DNA of 51,620 nt. Origin: a virus. Where the stretch lies: positions 1 to 51,620 of IMG/VR virus record IMGVR_UViG_3300021233_000236. One strand, given 5' to 3'. Each line of letters starts with the position of its first letter. Position 1 is the stretch's first letter. The notes below the pieces were generated by a model. It saw nothing but the letters and a program-made list of their open reading frames with translations. It ran no database searches and was not told the DNA's origin. Of this stretch, positions 13,499 through 21,655 are shown piece by piece. A program made the translations under genes and the position numbers.

Positions 13499-15258
13499 TT
13501 AACCACTCTCGGATATTTCTTCTCATGAACTTGTGGGAAAGAAGGTGCAATAGAATCGTGTTTATTAATACCATTCACATGCGCTTCCTTTCTCACATCT
13601 TTATTTGATGCCATGAGATTCAATGGTAAATTATTAAAATGGTGACTATGTGGATAGATAGTTATTAAATTATCCAAAGGTTCAGCGAAAACAGGGCATA
13701 GACCTATTCCAGGAACAACAGCGGTTCCAATTCTTAATGTGAGCGGTAAACTGGTTGAAAACTTACCTTGAACTACGGTATTTTCAGTTTGTTGAACTTC
13801 CAATGGTGCTGTTACATGTTGGAGATATGTTTCACCTTCGACAGATAAACCACCACCAACAATCAAATTATTTTTAACACCTAAAGACGATTCGACATAT
13901 ACTTGTCTAGCTGTTCTAAGAGTGATAGTCTTTAAGGATTGTATCTCAACACCATTCTCTGAACCTATATGAATACCATGAGATGAATTCAGAATTATCT
14001 GTTTGAATCCGCCTCTTAAAATAGTGCCACCCATTTCATATGTTCCAGAAGTCTTCATTGAGATACCACCTGAACCAACATTTCTTTTATACGAATTACC
14101 TATAATTTTCGTATCATTCCCACATGGGAAATTAGAAGAATTATCAACCTCTTCTAAAATTGGTATTGCGTCATGATTTTTATATGTTCCAGTATCAGAT
14201 ACGAGCATTTCAAATGGCTGACTTCTACCCTTTTCATCAATCTTAACAGATGGGTAATCATTGAACACTGCACCGACAGTTTCAAATTTATTACGCTTTG
14301 TAATCAGATGTTCGTCACCACCGTCACCCATTCTTCCTTCAATTTCAGTCAATATGGATTGTGCTTCCAACACTTGTTCTTCCATATTAAGAACATCAGC
14401 ATTTTCAATCCATTTACCGTTTTCAGTGGAGGCAGATTTTTCAGCACCGAATTCTAACACACCTGGAGCTTTAGAGCCGCTATTTCCAGCACTTTTCGCA
14501 ATATCTTCTTTTTTGATAGTCTTTATTGATGGTGGTGTACCTACTCTATTTTTAATTGGTTTGTAAGTGGCTACTTCATCGATATTACTGGTAACAGTTG
14601 GAATGCTTTGATATCCTGCGAATAAATTCTCCACTACGAAAACTTGTGATCCGATTACAGGGTTGTTGGAGCGTTCACCATCCATCTCGGTTGGTTGTCC
14701 ATTTGGTAATGAATATCCACCTCTTTTTATTTTGAACTTGGAATTATTATCAGCGATTTTTTTGAAAACATCTTTCCATTCATCGTGCGCTCTTATCTCC
14801 GTCTCATCTTTATATCCTTTATAAATGTAAGATGTTCCACCGACTCTTAAATTGTAATCACCTCCGATAAACTCAACACTATCATTTTTGACAGTTTCAA
14901 ATTTATCATTTTGAACCATTATTTGTTTATTATTGGTTGCAAGTTCAGTGTTTACATTATTGTTGATATTAAAATTACTACCAGATCTATGAGAAATATG
15001 AACACTCTCGTCGTCCGTTGTGTTGTTGATAACAATAGATCCACCTCTTTGATTTATAGCAAACCTATTTCTATATATTTTATTAATTACGGAATTTCCA
15101 GTATCAATAGCTGATAATGCTGATTGAGATGGTGTTGTGGTAGAATTCGATAGTAGATTATCAGGACATGATAATGATATTTGTTTAGGAATTACACAAT
15201 CAGTTGTAAAACCTTTTTTATTTTTATTCGTATTAATATTATATTTTTTAGTGGCCAT
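13495..15258 (-). CDS. Baseplate spike / needle-type structural protein
   Basis: A 587-aa beta-rich protein with short strand repeats typical of trimeric spikes and VgrG/gp5 needles: SIVINNTTDDESVHISHRSGSNFNI near 75-100, DYNLRVGGTSYIYKG, and a long run around 430-500 with GIHIGSENGVEIQSLKTI and VKNNLIVGGGLSVEG. A His-containing C-terminal segment (PHSHHF) could bind a metal at a tip, but this is a guess. It is translated directly after the gp5-like OB protein (2 nt apart), so the OB-fold hub and the beta-helix needle, one polypeptide in T4 gp5, may be separate here. Confidence 0.6.
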   Translation of the reverse strand: MATKKYNINTNKNKKGFTTDCVIPKQISLSCPDNLLSNSTTTPSQSALSAIDTGNSVINKIYRNRFAINQRGGSIVINNTTDDESVHISHRSGSNFNINNNVNTELATNNKQIMVQNDKFETVKNDSVEFIGGDYNLRVGGTSYIYKGYKDETEIRAHDEWKDVFKKIADNNSKFKIKRGGYSLPNGQPTEMDGERSNNPVIGSQVFVVENLFAGYQSIPTVTSNIDEVATYKPIKNRVGTPPSIKTIKKEDIAKSAGNSGSKAPGVLEFGAEKSASTENGKWIENADVLNMEEQVLEAQSILTEIEGRMGDGGDEHLITKRNKFETVGAVFNDYPSVKIDEKGRSQPFEMLVSDTGTYKNHDAIPILEEVDNSSNFPCGNDTKIIGNSYKRNVGSGGISMKTSGTYEMGGTILRGGFKQIILNSSHGIHIGSENGVEIQSLKTITLRTARQVYVESSLGVKNNLIVGGGLSVEGETYLQHVTAPLEVQQTENTVVQGKFSTSLPLTLRIGTAVVPGIGLCPVFAEPLDNLITIYPHSHHFNNLPLNLMASNKDVRKEAHVNGINKHDSIAPSFPQVHEKKYPRVVN

Positions 15259-15260
15259 AT

Positions 15261-16442
15261 TTACGTGTTTTCAAAATCGTTTGGATAATAAGGAGACATT
15301 CCCATCAAATTATCGGTTTTATTAACTGTCGCTAATCCTTTGAAATCTTGGGTCACGCCAAAATAAACAGGAAAATTTAGATCTCCTAAATAATGGAATA
15401 TCCAAACTTTAGATCCGACTTCTGGAATACCGATAGCACCTTTCGGCTGATTCGTCATATTTTGAGGTGCGTATCCAAATGAATAACTATTACATTTCAT
15501 AGACGATGATTCTAAAGGATTGGAGAATGGATCATTAACCATAGTAGCTCTGTTTTCGTAAAGACGTGCTGGTGCGCCAGAAACAGTATCAACTGGTTCT
15601 ATTGGATCTGGTTTATTTGAATCATTTAATGGTGGTAGTAAAGATGGTGGTTCATCATCACCAGTGTCAATATTATCAAATTGATTGTCGGTATTTTCAG
15701 ATGCTTCCAATTTTTCCAAAGAAAATATTTTACCACCCCATGAATTATTTCCACCAGTTCTTCTGTAAATATCAATTGTTTCTGGTAGAGGACCAGTTCT
15801 TTTATCATAAGATGGAACAGTATCACCATATTGTAATTCGAAAACACCTCTAGATGTTTTCACTCTGAACCAATCATTGTGTTGTAAACCTAATCTATCA
15901 GCCAAACTTTTTGTAACCGCTGCTGATTTACCATCTATCAATCGATTATTTTTATGTCCGATTCCATTAGCACTGTAACTATCTGGTGTGCTATCATCAG
16001 CATAGCCGTAATTTGATAATTTTATCGGTGGTGAAAATTCGACAACATTCCCCACTGTGTTAAATTCTGTTGGATATTGACCATCTTCGAAACCTTCGGC
16101 ATAATTACCATCAGAGATAGTAGAATCTGTTCCACTTCCACTATTATACGATCTAGATCCTCCTGATTCACCCATCAAAGGGTAACACGGTTCAGCCCAA
16201 GGAATATTTTCAATCATTTCATTGAACAATGAACTATCTGACCAACTATCTCTACCTGGCGTTTTAACTTTAATATCATCTAATTTTTCAAACCATTCTT
16301 CGAATGGTTGATTAGATAATTCGGGAACATATACTTTAACTCTGTTTAATTTCAGAGGGTCGTCATTTTTTACAACAATTCCCCTATAAAAAGACTCATC
16401 TTGTTGTTGCCCTTGAATACCAGAACTGTTCTTAATAAACAT
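15261..16442 (-). CDS. gp5-like baseplate hub OB-fold protein with an inserted domain
   Basis: The two halves of a gp5-type OB-fold are recognisable: FYRGIVVKNDDPLKLNRVKVYVPEL (18-42) with PWAEPCYPLMG (81-91), and GIPEVGSKVWIFHYLGDLNFPVYFGV (338-363). Between them lies an insertion. Its core (about 158-240) has SAAVTKSLADRLGL, WFRVKTSRGVFELQYGDTVPSY and ETIDIYRRTGG...WGGKIF, a pattern resembling a double-psi beta-barrel / '3D'-type domain (Asp207 and Asp224 placed like its conserved acids). That fold is used by MltA/RlpA-type lytic transglycosylases, so it might replace the lysozyme of T4 gp5; this part is tentative. An acidic, proline-rich linker (250-290) follows. Confidence 0.7.
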   Translation of the reverse strand: MFIKNSSGIQGQQQDESFYRGIVVKNDDPLKLNRVKVYVPELSNQPFEEWFEKLDDIKVKTPGRDSWSDSSLFNEMIENIPWAEPCYPLMGESGGSRSYNSGSGTDSTISDGNYAEGFEDGQYPTEFNTVGNVVEFSPPIKLSNYGYADDSTPDSYSANGIGHKNNRLIDGKSAAVTKSLADRLGLQHNDWFRVKTSRGVFELQYGDTVPSYDKRTGPLPETIDIYRRTGGNNSWGGKIFSLEKLEASENTDNQFDNIDTGDDEPPSLLPPLNDSNKPDPIEPVDTVSGAPARLYENRATMVNDPFSNPLESSSMKCNSYSFGYAPQNMTNQPKGAIGIPEVGSKVWIFHYLGDLNFPVYFGVTQDFKGLATVNKTDNLMGMSPYYPNDFENT

Positions 16443-16453
16443 AATATTATTTA
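16443..16453 (-). promoter_or_regulatory. TAAATA motif between a terminator and the gp5-like ATG
   Basis: TAAATA at 16453-16448, spacer ATATT, ATG at 16442. The T-run of the upstream terminator ends at 16456, so only 13 nt remain before the start codon. This is the clearest argument that the motif is a promoter. Confidence 0.75.
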
Positions 16454-16455
16454 AG

Positions 16456-16485
16456 AAAAAAGCACACGAATCAACCGTGTGCTTT
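16456..16485 (-). terminator. Rho-independent terminator after the 150-aa gene
   Basis: AAAGCACACG (16459-16468) pairs over 10 bp with CGTGTGCTTT (16476-16485), loop of 7 nt. On the minus strand the stem runs into TTTTTT (16461-16456). Confidence 0.9.
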
Positions 16486-16515
16486 CTATATAAAAATATT
16501 AAAATGGTTTATTTA

Positions 16516-16968
16516 TCAATAACCAAGCAATCTCTTTCTACGAGTATCTGGTGTGGAAACTGAGAAGGTTGCAGATAATGCTGAAACTGGGACAGTTGTA
16601 ACATTACTCAAGAATGGGAATACTGTATATGAATTATCAGTGTTTACAATCGCCATGTTAGTATTGTGCAACGATGCAGGAATATTAAACACAGAACCAA
16701 GCACATTCACTGTGACATTCGGAAAATTTGAAATGTTGAATGTTGATACAGTATTAACAGTAGTGCCGACTGAAATTTGAATAGAGGTGAATGTCAGACC
16801 TGCGTCATCACTCGACAGAGAAACAACACCCAATTGTCGTGAACCAACGACAACATTGTCACCTGATAGATAGGTCACACCTGTCGCAGAGAGTCTCGTG
16901 TCGGTAAGATTTGGACTGCCAGTTTTTTCAGCGGAAAGAAGATTTTGTTGGAACGTATAAATGCTCAT
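16516..16968 (-). CDS. Hypothetical, probably virion-associated beta-rich protein (150 aa)
   Basis: Starts MSIYTFQQNLLSAEKTG and is rich in Thr, Ser, Val and Asn with alternating strand patterns (VVVGSRQLGVVSLSSDDAGLTFTSIQISVG, then NISNFPNVTVNVLG), which suggests an all-beta capsid-decoration or fibre-type protein. No family is recognised. The ATG at 16968 is chosen over an upstream in-frame start because TAAATA lies exactly 5 nt before it. A strong terminator follows, so it is likely a single-gene late unit. Confidence 0.65.
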   Translation of the reverse strand: MSIYTFQQNLLSAEKTGSPNLTDTRLSATGVTYLSGDNVVVGSRQLGVVSLSSDDAGLTFTSIQISVGTTVNTVSTFNISNFPNVTVNVLGSVFNIPASLHNTNMAIVNTDNSYTVFPFLSNVTTVPVSALSATFSVSTPDTRRKRLLGY

Positions 16969-16979
16969 GTTATTATTTA
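16969..16979 (-). promoter_or_regulatory. TAAATA motif, 5 nt before ATG
   Basis: TAAATA at 16979-16974, spacer ATAAC, ATG at 16968. Confidence 0.6.
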
Positions 16980-17047
16980 GCAAATTTGATCAAATTTTAG
17001 GAATAGACTCCACTCCTGATTCTGTTTGTATTTATCCTGCTAACTAC

Positions 17048-17058
17048 TAAATACTAAT
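17048..17058 (+). promoter_or_regulatory. TAAATA motif, 5 nt before ATG of the homing endonuclease
   Basis: TAAATA at 17048-17053, spacer CTAAT, ATG at 17059. Confidence 0.6.
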
Positions 17059-17862
17059 ATGGATACTGTTATTAGAGAAAAAAGGTTATACATCGTAAGA
17101 AATTTAATCAACGGTAAAGTTTATGGTGGTAAGCATTACTGGCAACCCAACACGAAATATATGGGTTCTGGATATGCTCTCAAAAAAGCTTTTTTAAAAT
17201 ATGGTAAAGAAAATTTCAGCATTCGTTGGTTAAAATTGAAAATAAAATCTTCAGAGCATTTAGATCAATTGGAAATACGGATGATTCGTTTGTTGAAATA
17301 TATATTTGGTAATAAATGTTATAATATTCAAAAAGGTGGTTGCGGTGGATATTTCACTTATTATATGAACGATGAACAAAAACAAGAAGTGTTTAAAAAA
17401 ATTAGCGAGGGTAAAAGGAGACAATATGCAAATGGTTTATCCGAAGAACAATTACTGGGACACAAGAAAGCAAATGAGAGTAAAAAATATAGAATGGATA
17501 ATGACCCGAATTATTACGATAAAGTTTATATTGAAGGTAATCGAAAAAGAATAGAGTCCCTAAAAAAGCGTAGAAAGTTACAAGGTCCAACCCAAAAAGA
17601 AATAGATCGAAATAAAGATTTGATAAAATATAGTCAAAAAATAACTACTTATAAAATACTATTTCCAGATGGTAATGAAATTGTCGAAACGAAAACAATT
17701 ACAGAATTTATGGATGTGTATAAAACAGAATATAATATATTTATAGATGCCAGAAGAAATGGTAAGTTCGTCTTCAAACGAAGAACATCAATGACTAAAC
17801 ACCCCTTTCCACCAAATACCGAATTGTATATCATAAATGAGATTCGCGGTTGTGATGTGTAA
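17059..17862 (+). CDS. GIY-YIG homing endonuclease (Seg-like, free-standing)
   Basis: The N-terminal GIY-YIG nuclease domain begins with LYIVRNLINGKVYGGKHY (10-27), carrying the variant Leu-Tyr-Ile ... Val-Tyr-Gly pair, followed by YMGSGYALKKAFLKYGKENF (35-54) and a helix EIRMIRLLKY with the expected acidic residue; this is the Seg/segment-type arrangement. The basic middle part (about 105-200) resembles NUMOD-type DNA-binding linkers. Such enzymes cut a related phage lacking the gene and spread by repair. It lies on the opposite strand beside the major capsid gene. No intron boundaries are visible, since neighbouring genes are intact. Confidence 0.88.
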   Translation: MDTVIREKRLYIVRNLINGKVYGGKHYWQPNTKYMGSGYALKKAFLKYGKENFSIRWLKLKIKSSEHLDQLEIRMIRLLKYIFGNKCYNIQKGGCGGYFTYYMNDEQKQEVFKKISEGKRRQYANGLSEEQLLGHKKANESKKYRMDNDPNYYDKVYIEGNRKRIESLKKRRKLQGPTQKEIDRNKDLIKYSQKITTYKILFPDGNEIVETKTITEFMDVYKTEYNIFIDARRNGKFVFKRRTSMTKHPFPPNTELYIINEIRGCDV

Positions 17863-17867
17863 ACGAG

Positions 17868-17899
17868 AAAACCGCGAGTTCTTCGGCACTCGCGGTTTT
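17868..17899. terminator. Bidirectional terminator between endonuclease and capsid genes
   Basis: A perfect 12-bp stem, AAAACCGCGAGT (17868-17879) with ACTCGCGGTTTT (17888-17899), around an 8-nt loop containing cTTCGg. It serves the convergent endonuclease and major capsid genes. Confidence 0.92.
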
Positions 17900-17948
17900 A
17901 AAAGATTGTTTGGTTGTAACTACTTGAGTTTCAACGATTTATAATAAA

Positions 17949-19430
17949 TTATAAATATGTCGAAATTGAACCAGGAGTAAACGCAGTACCAAGACCTTTG
18001 ACAATGATCAGGTGATAATAAAGATTAGCACCGAAGATATTGTTTACGATACCATAACGGGTCATGAGTCCAACGCGAGGAGCGAAATCATTCGGTCCAA
18101 TTGTGCGTTGCACCATAATCGGGATGTATGGGCAGTAAATAATACCTGTGTCATAGTATTCAGAACCTTTGTAGCCCAAGAGAGCGTATTCAACACCGTT
18201 TGGATTGTTAGAAGAGTAACCTCTATTTCCATACAATGAAGAGTTCTGAACTTCAGTCCGAGTATCACGATAAACCGTCCAGCGGCTACCAACAGTACCA
18301 ACTTTAGCAATACCTACACCAGCCGTGGAAACAGTTCCATTGATTTCAAAAACTTTGAAGTCAGGAAGCATTTCAAGGATGCTGCAAACACGAGGAGTTG
18401 CGATAACAAAGTTAGCAGCACCTCTACGGTTACGAGCAGCCATACGACCACTTTCGATAAGCAAGCGTTGATAGAAGGTAATATTTCTTTCAGCAGTCCA
18501 ACGACCATCCGCACTAACAGGACTCCAGATGGAGAAACCTGCTCCAGGCCCAGCATTGAAGGCGGTTTGGATCATACGCATTACAACTTCACGGTCGATT
18601 TCAGCTTGGATCTCATACGACATAGCATTCGTAAGTTCACCATCGATATCAATACCGTTCATGTTTTTAATGTCTTGTTCCAACTCGACCGACCAACGTG
18701 TAGCCAATCTACGTGTACCAGCTTCAACAGCGGTCTTGTCAAACTTGAGTTCGATTTGAGGGATTTTACCCGTCAACTCGTAATTATTCAAGAGTTCAGC
18801 AATACCACGGTCTTGATCTGCAAATGTCCACTCGGCATGACCAGAGAGGAAAGCAGCAGATGTGCCAGTAAAACGTGTGTCCAGAAGTTGAAAACCAAGT
18901 TCGTCGGAGTTATCAGAGCCAATTGCTCCGAGGCCATCAGTACCAGTGTAAGCAGCTTTAAGCTGATTACCAAAGCTGGAACCTGCGCCACCGCCAGTAG
19001 GTTTACCGTCGATACTACCATCGCTCAGAGTATCACCTTGGTAGGCATAACGAAGAGCGAAAGCAAGACCAACAGGTCCGCCCATAGGCTGAACACCAAC
19101 AATTTCGTTGGAAATCAATTCAGGGAAAGTGCGTCTAATCATAGGAATAAGAATCTTTGGCAGACGTGCGTCACCGCTAGCATAGGAGTCGCTGTTAGCG
19201 ATACCGTTGCCAAGGGAAGCAGCCGCGCCAAACACACCACCGCTAGATGCTGTGTTAGATTCTTGAAAGCACCACTGTTCTTGGTTCTCAAGCAACATAG
19301 CAGTCGTTTTGTAAACGTGTTCGTTCTGGATAGCAGGAATCGAGTTCGAGCTATAGTCCAGCACTTTACGCCATTTAGCAACAGCTTTTTGCATTTTTGA
19401 GCCTTGGATGTCAGTTTGTGGGATATTCAT
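17949..19430 (-). CDS. gp23-like: Major capsid protein, T4 gp23-like
   Basis: A 493-aa HK97-fold shell protein of the T4 gp23 type. Recognisable parts are LPKILIPMIRRTFPELISNEIVGVQPMGGPVGLAFALRY (about 89-128), the glycine-rich insertion, the GTSAAFLSGHAEWTFADQDRG segment near which gp23 is normally processed, and the C-terminal blocks NFVIATPRV and YCPYIPIMVQRTIGPNDFAPRVGLMTRYGI. In T4, gp21 removes the N-terminal 65 residues; a similar cut is expected here. Upstream are the scaffold and protease genes. The motif before its ATG is degenerate (CAAATA, 3 nt), notable for what should be the most expressed gene. Confidence 0.96.
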   Translation of the reverse strand: MNIPQTDIQGSKMQKAVAKWRKVLDYSSNSIPAIQNEHVYKTTAMLLENQEQWCFQESNTASSGGVFGAAASLGNGIANSDSYASGDARLPKILIPMIRRTFPELISNEIVGVQPMGGPVGLAFALRYAYQGDTLSDGSIDGKPTGGGAGSSFGNQLKAAYTGTDGLGAIGSDNSDELGFQLLDTRFTGTSAAFLSGHAEWTFADQDRGIAELLNNYELTGKIPQIELKFDKTAVEAGTRRLATRWSVELEQDIKNMNGIDIDGELTNAMSYEIQAEIDREVVMRMIQTAFNAGPGAGFSIWSPVSADGRWTAERNITFYQRLLIESGRMAARNRRGAANFVIATPRVCSILEMLPDFKVFEINGTVSTAGVGIAKVGTVGSRWTVYRDTRTEVQNSSLYGNRGYSSNNPNGVEYALLGYKGSEYYDTGIIYCPYIPIMVQRTIGPNDFAPRVGLMTRYGIVNNIFGANLYYHLIIVKGLGTAFTPGSISTYL

Positions 19431-19492
19431 ATATATTTGACTTTCTATTCACATTTGTTCAGGAATTACTTCCTCATAGTGCGGGGTGGAAA

Positions 19493-20377
19493 TTATCGTT
19501 TGAACTCCATCGATTGAAGGACGCTCAAATAAGGATTATTTTCCTCTACATCATTATTTACCTTTTCCGTGATAACTTTTTGATTTTTCACGAAATCTGG
19601 TTTATGTTTACGACTTTGTAGAGCCTCTTCTTTGATTACTTCAAGTTGTTTCTTCTCTTGTTTTTCGAAAAGACGAACGGTGTAATCAAAATTTTCTTTG
19701 ATGAACGACAACGATTTGTCGCCAAGAGCTTTTTTCAAGAAGTTCTTTTTAGCTTCTGGATATTTAGAAGTTTTACCTTCAAGGAAAAGTTTAACTTCAG
19801 CTTGTTCTTTTCCTTCGGTGAGGAATTTAAGATTCTTTTTCAACTCAACGTTTTCGCTACGAAGCTTGTCAATCTCTTGTTTACCTTCCATAATAGGACC
19901 AGCAACAGATTCTTTCATAACAGCAAGGTCGATACCCAATACTCTACGAAGATTTTCGAGAACATTAATAGCAGTTTTATTTTTAACTGCTTGTTCGATA
20001 TCTTTAGCAGGAACTGATTCATTCAGGAATTCATCCAGATAAGCACTAACAGATTCGGTCAATTGTTTTTTGAATTTGACGAGATCACCTTGTTGTTCTC
20101 TTTCATATTTCTTAACAACTTTAACCAATTTAGCAGTCTTGTCTCTATCAAAAGCTTCCATCAATTTTTTCATTTTAATAGTGCGGTCTTTATCAACCGA
20201 CTCCATCAAAGATTTTAATTTATTAGCGTAGACTTCATCTTGTTGTTCGAGAGCAGCTTCAACAGCAAGATCAATTTTAGCTTCTAAAGCTTCTTGAATA
20301 GCTACAACTGACTCGTCGGTAAGACCAAGACTTTTTTGAACATCTTCAGAGAAAAGTTTCTGTTTGTTTTTCTTCAT
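19493..20377 (-). CDS. gp22-like: Prohead scaffold (core) protein, T4 gp22-like
   Basis: 294 aa, almost entirely alpha-helical and highly charged, with coiled-coil segments (about 45-120 and 160-200) and many Glu-containing sites suitable for gp21-type cleavage. LLFSEDVQKSLGLTDESVVAIQEALEAKI-type N-terminal sequence, position directly upstream of the capsid gene and downstream of the protease, and length all match gp22 of T4-like phages. It would form the internal core that shapes the prohead and then be degraded. Confidence 0.88.
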   Translation of the reverse strand: MKKNKQKLFSEDVQKSLGLTDESVVAIQEALEAKIDLAVEAALEQQDEVYANKLKSLMESVDKDRTIKMKKLMEAFDRDKTAKLVKVVKKYEREQQGDLVKFKKQLTESVSAYLDEFLNESVPAKDIEQAVKNKTAINVLENLRRVLGIDLAVMKESVAGPIMEGKQEIDKLRSENVELKKNLKFLTEGKEQAEVKLFLEGKTSKYPEAKKNFLKKALGDKSLSFIKENFDYTVRLFEKQEKKQLEVIKEEALQSRKHKPDFVKNQKVITEKVNNDVEENNPYLSVLQSMEFKR

Positions 20378-20388
20378 AATATTATTTA
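20378..20388 (-). promoter_or_regulatory. TAAATA motif, 5 nt before ATG of the scaffold gene
   Basis: TAAATA at 20388-20383, spacer ATATT, ATG at 20377. Confidence 0.65.
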
Positions 20389-20414
20389 GAGATTTGATAT
20401 ATTTTTTTTATGAT

Positions 20415-20948
20415 TTAGAACAAAGGTTTTTCAATTTCTTGGGAAATTTTTTGTTGAAGCTTCTGATTAATAACATCTTTAAGATGTTTGTGAGCTTCGG
20501 CGTGATTTTCAGCCATGATAGCTTCGACAAATTTGAGAATTGAAACGGACTCTTTGACACAATTATTGACCATCTTATCGCCTTTCTTTTTCATACCCTT
20601 TTTCTCGTAGCCTTTCCAACAAGCTTTTTTCTCTTCATCTTCTTCTACAGGTTTTTTACGTTCGTAAGAACCTTTACCTTTTTTCGGTTTTTCAACTTTA
20701 GTTGGTGGGGCGAAATGCCTACGTTCTTTCACTTTAGGTCCTTCAAAAACAGCTTTACCACCTCCCTGTTTCATTTTTTTAGTCACGGATTGTTCGTCTT
20801 CTTCTTCGGTCTTGAGAAATTTTTTAATTTCTTTTTTCGGCATTTCTTTGGCTACTTTTTTAGCTTCACCAGAAACACCTTTCTGACCTTTCTTGGCTCC
20901 CATTACTGCACCGAAGAATTTTTTTTGTTTTTCTGTTTTAGATGGCAT
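20415..20948 (-). CDS. Prohead core / DUF3008-like protein
   Basis: 177 aa. The first 45 residues match the DUF3008 pattern (MPSKTEKQKKFFGAVMGAKKG, then AKEMPKKEIKKFLKT). The middle is very Lys-rich, with a KACWKGYEKKGMKKKGDK segment seen in structural proteins of environmental T4-like phages. The end (ILKFVEAIMAENHAEAHKHLKDVI) is a helix like that of T4 gp67/gp68 prohead-core proteins. Its place between gp21 and gp22 fits a minor internal head component; a fused origin from two small core proteins is possible. Confidence 0.7.
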   Translation of the reverse strand: MPSKTEKQKKFFGAVMGAKKGQKGVSGEAKKVAKEMPKKEIKKFLKTEEEDEQSVTKKMKQGGGKAVFEGPKVKERRHFAPPTKVEKPKKGKGSYERKKPVEEDEEKKACWKGYEKKGMKKKGDKMVNNCVKESVSILKFVEAIMAENHAEAHKHLKDVINQKLQQKISQEIEKPLF

Positions 20949-20959
20949 ATTATTATTTA
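20949..20959 (-). promoter_or_regulatory. TAAATA motif, 5 nt before ATG
   Basis: TAAATA at 20959-20954, overlapping the stop codon of the protease gene; spacer ATAAT, ATG at 20948. Confidence 0.65.
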
Positions 20960-21622
20960 GATACTATTGATAAATTTTATGATTTGTTGACGAAGATAAG
21001 ATTCAACATCATGTTTCGGAAGAGTTTTAATCGTCTTTTCAAAATTCTCATAAACTTCTTCGAATGAACCGTCTTGTTCTACGACATAAGTTTTACTTTC
21101 TAAAATACCATTGACAAAAGCTTTTGGATAAGATGGATCGGCAACAGCGTCGATAGCCACTAAATGCATATTTTGAACCAAATTATAATCACGGTTTTCC
21201 ATCAATTGACCAAGCGCACGGGTGGACATACCAACCTTAACACCATCATTAATGAGCGCACGGAGGATCTGCCCAGTAGGAGTTGATAAAACTTTAGCTT
21301 TCCCTACGAAATAATCATCGACTTCATGTAATTCTGTGACCAAGTGACACGCTCTTTCGAGATTCACATCAGCACTTGTGGGGTGATTCAATTCGCCCAT
21401 CGCTCTACCTGGAAGCACCATCTCATTAATGTATCTTTGAACTTCTGATCTGGTATCATCAAGTCGATACATTCTTTTATTTTTATTAACAGTATTACAT
21501 CCGATAAAAGGACCTTTAACATAAAGGTTGGATGAACTGTTTCGATTAGATTGCTCTTCAATAACTTCAAAGTTATCAAACACGTCAGGATTCTCTGCGA
21601 TTAATTTAAGTTTCAACGCCAT
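20957..21622 (-). CDS. gp21-like: Prohead maturation protease, T4 gp21-like
   Basis: 221-aa serine protease of the T4 gp21 type, which cleaves the scaffold and capsid proteins inside the prohead. The catalytic His80 lies in GELNHP and Ser133 in VGMSTRALG, the same spacing and context as in T4 gp21 (His85/Ser140); AIDAVADPSYPKAFV near 161-175 is the third conserved block. It is full length. It stands between the gp4-like gene and the prohead-core gene. Confidence 0.95.
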   Translation of the reverse strand: MALKLKLIAENPDVFDNFEVIEEQSNRNSSSNLYVKGPFIGCNTVNKNKRMYRLDDTRSEVQRYINEMVLPGRAMGELNHPTSADVNLERACHLVTELHEVDDYFVGKAKVLSTPTGQILRALINDGVKVGMSTRALGQLMENRDYNLVQNMHLVAIDAVADPSYPKAFVNGILESKTYVVEQDGSFEEVYENFEKTIKTLPKHDVESYLRQQIIKFINSI

Positions 21623-21633
21623 GATATTATTTA
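21623..21633 (-). promoter_or_regulatory. TAAATA motif, 5 nt before ATG of the prohead protease
   Basis: TAAATA at 21633-21628, spacer ATATC, ATG at 21622. The preceding base makes ATAAATA. Confidence 0.65.
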
Positions 21634-21655
21634 TGTTTAATGGATAGTATTTCTA

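Noticed and set aside
13490-13502. The TTAATTAA palindrome at the convergent nrdA and baseplate gene ends as a regulatory site
   Set aside because: It is fully explained by two overlapping TAA stop codons on opposite strands.
18468-19400. A long open frame (310 codons) on the plus strand, antisense to the capsid gene
   Set aside because: It lies inside the gp23-like gene, whose sequence is clearly conserved. The frame's composition reflects codon usage of the opposite strand, and it lacks a TAAATA motif or ribosome site.
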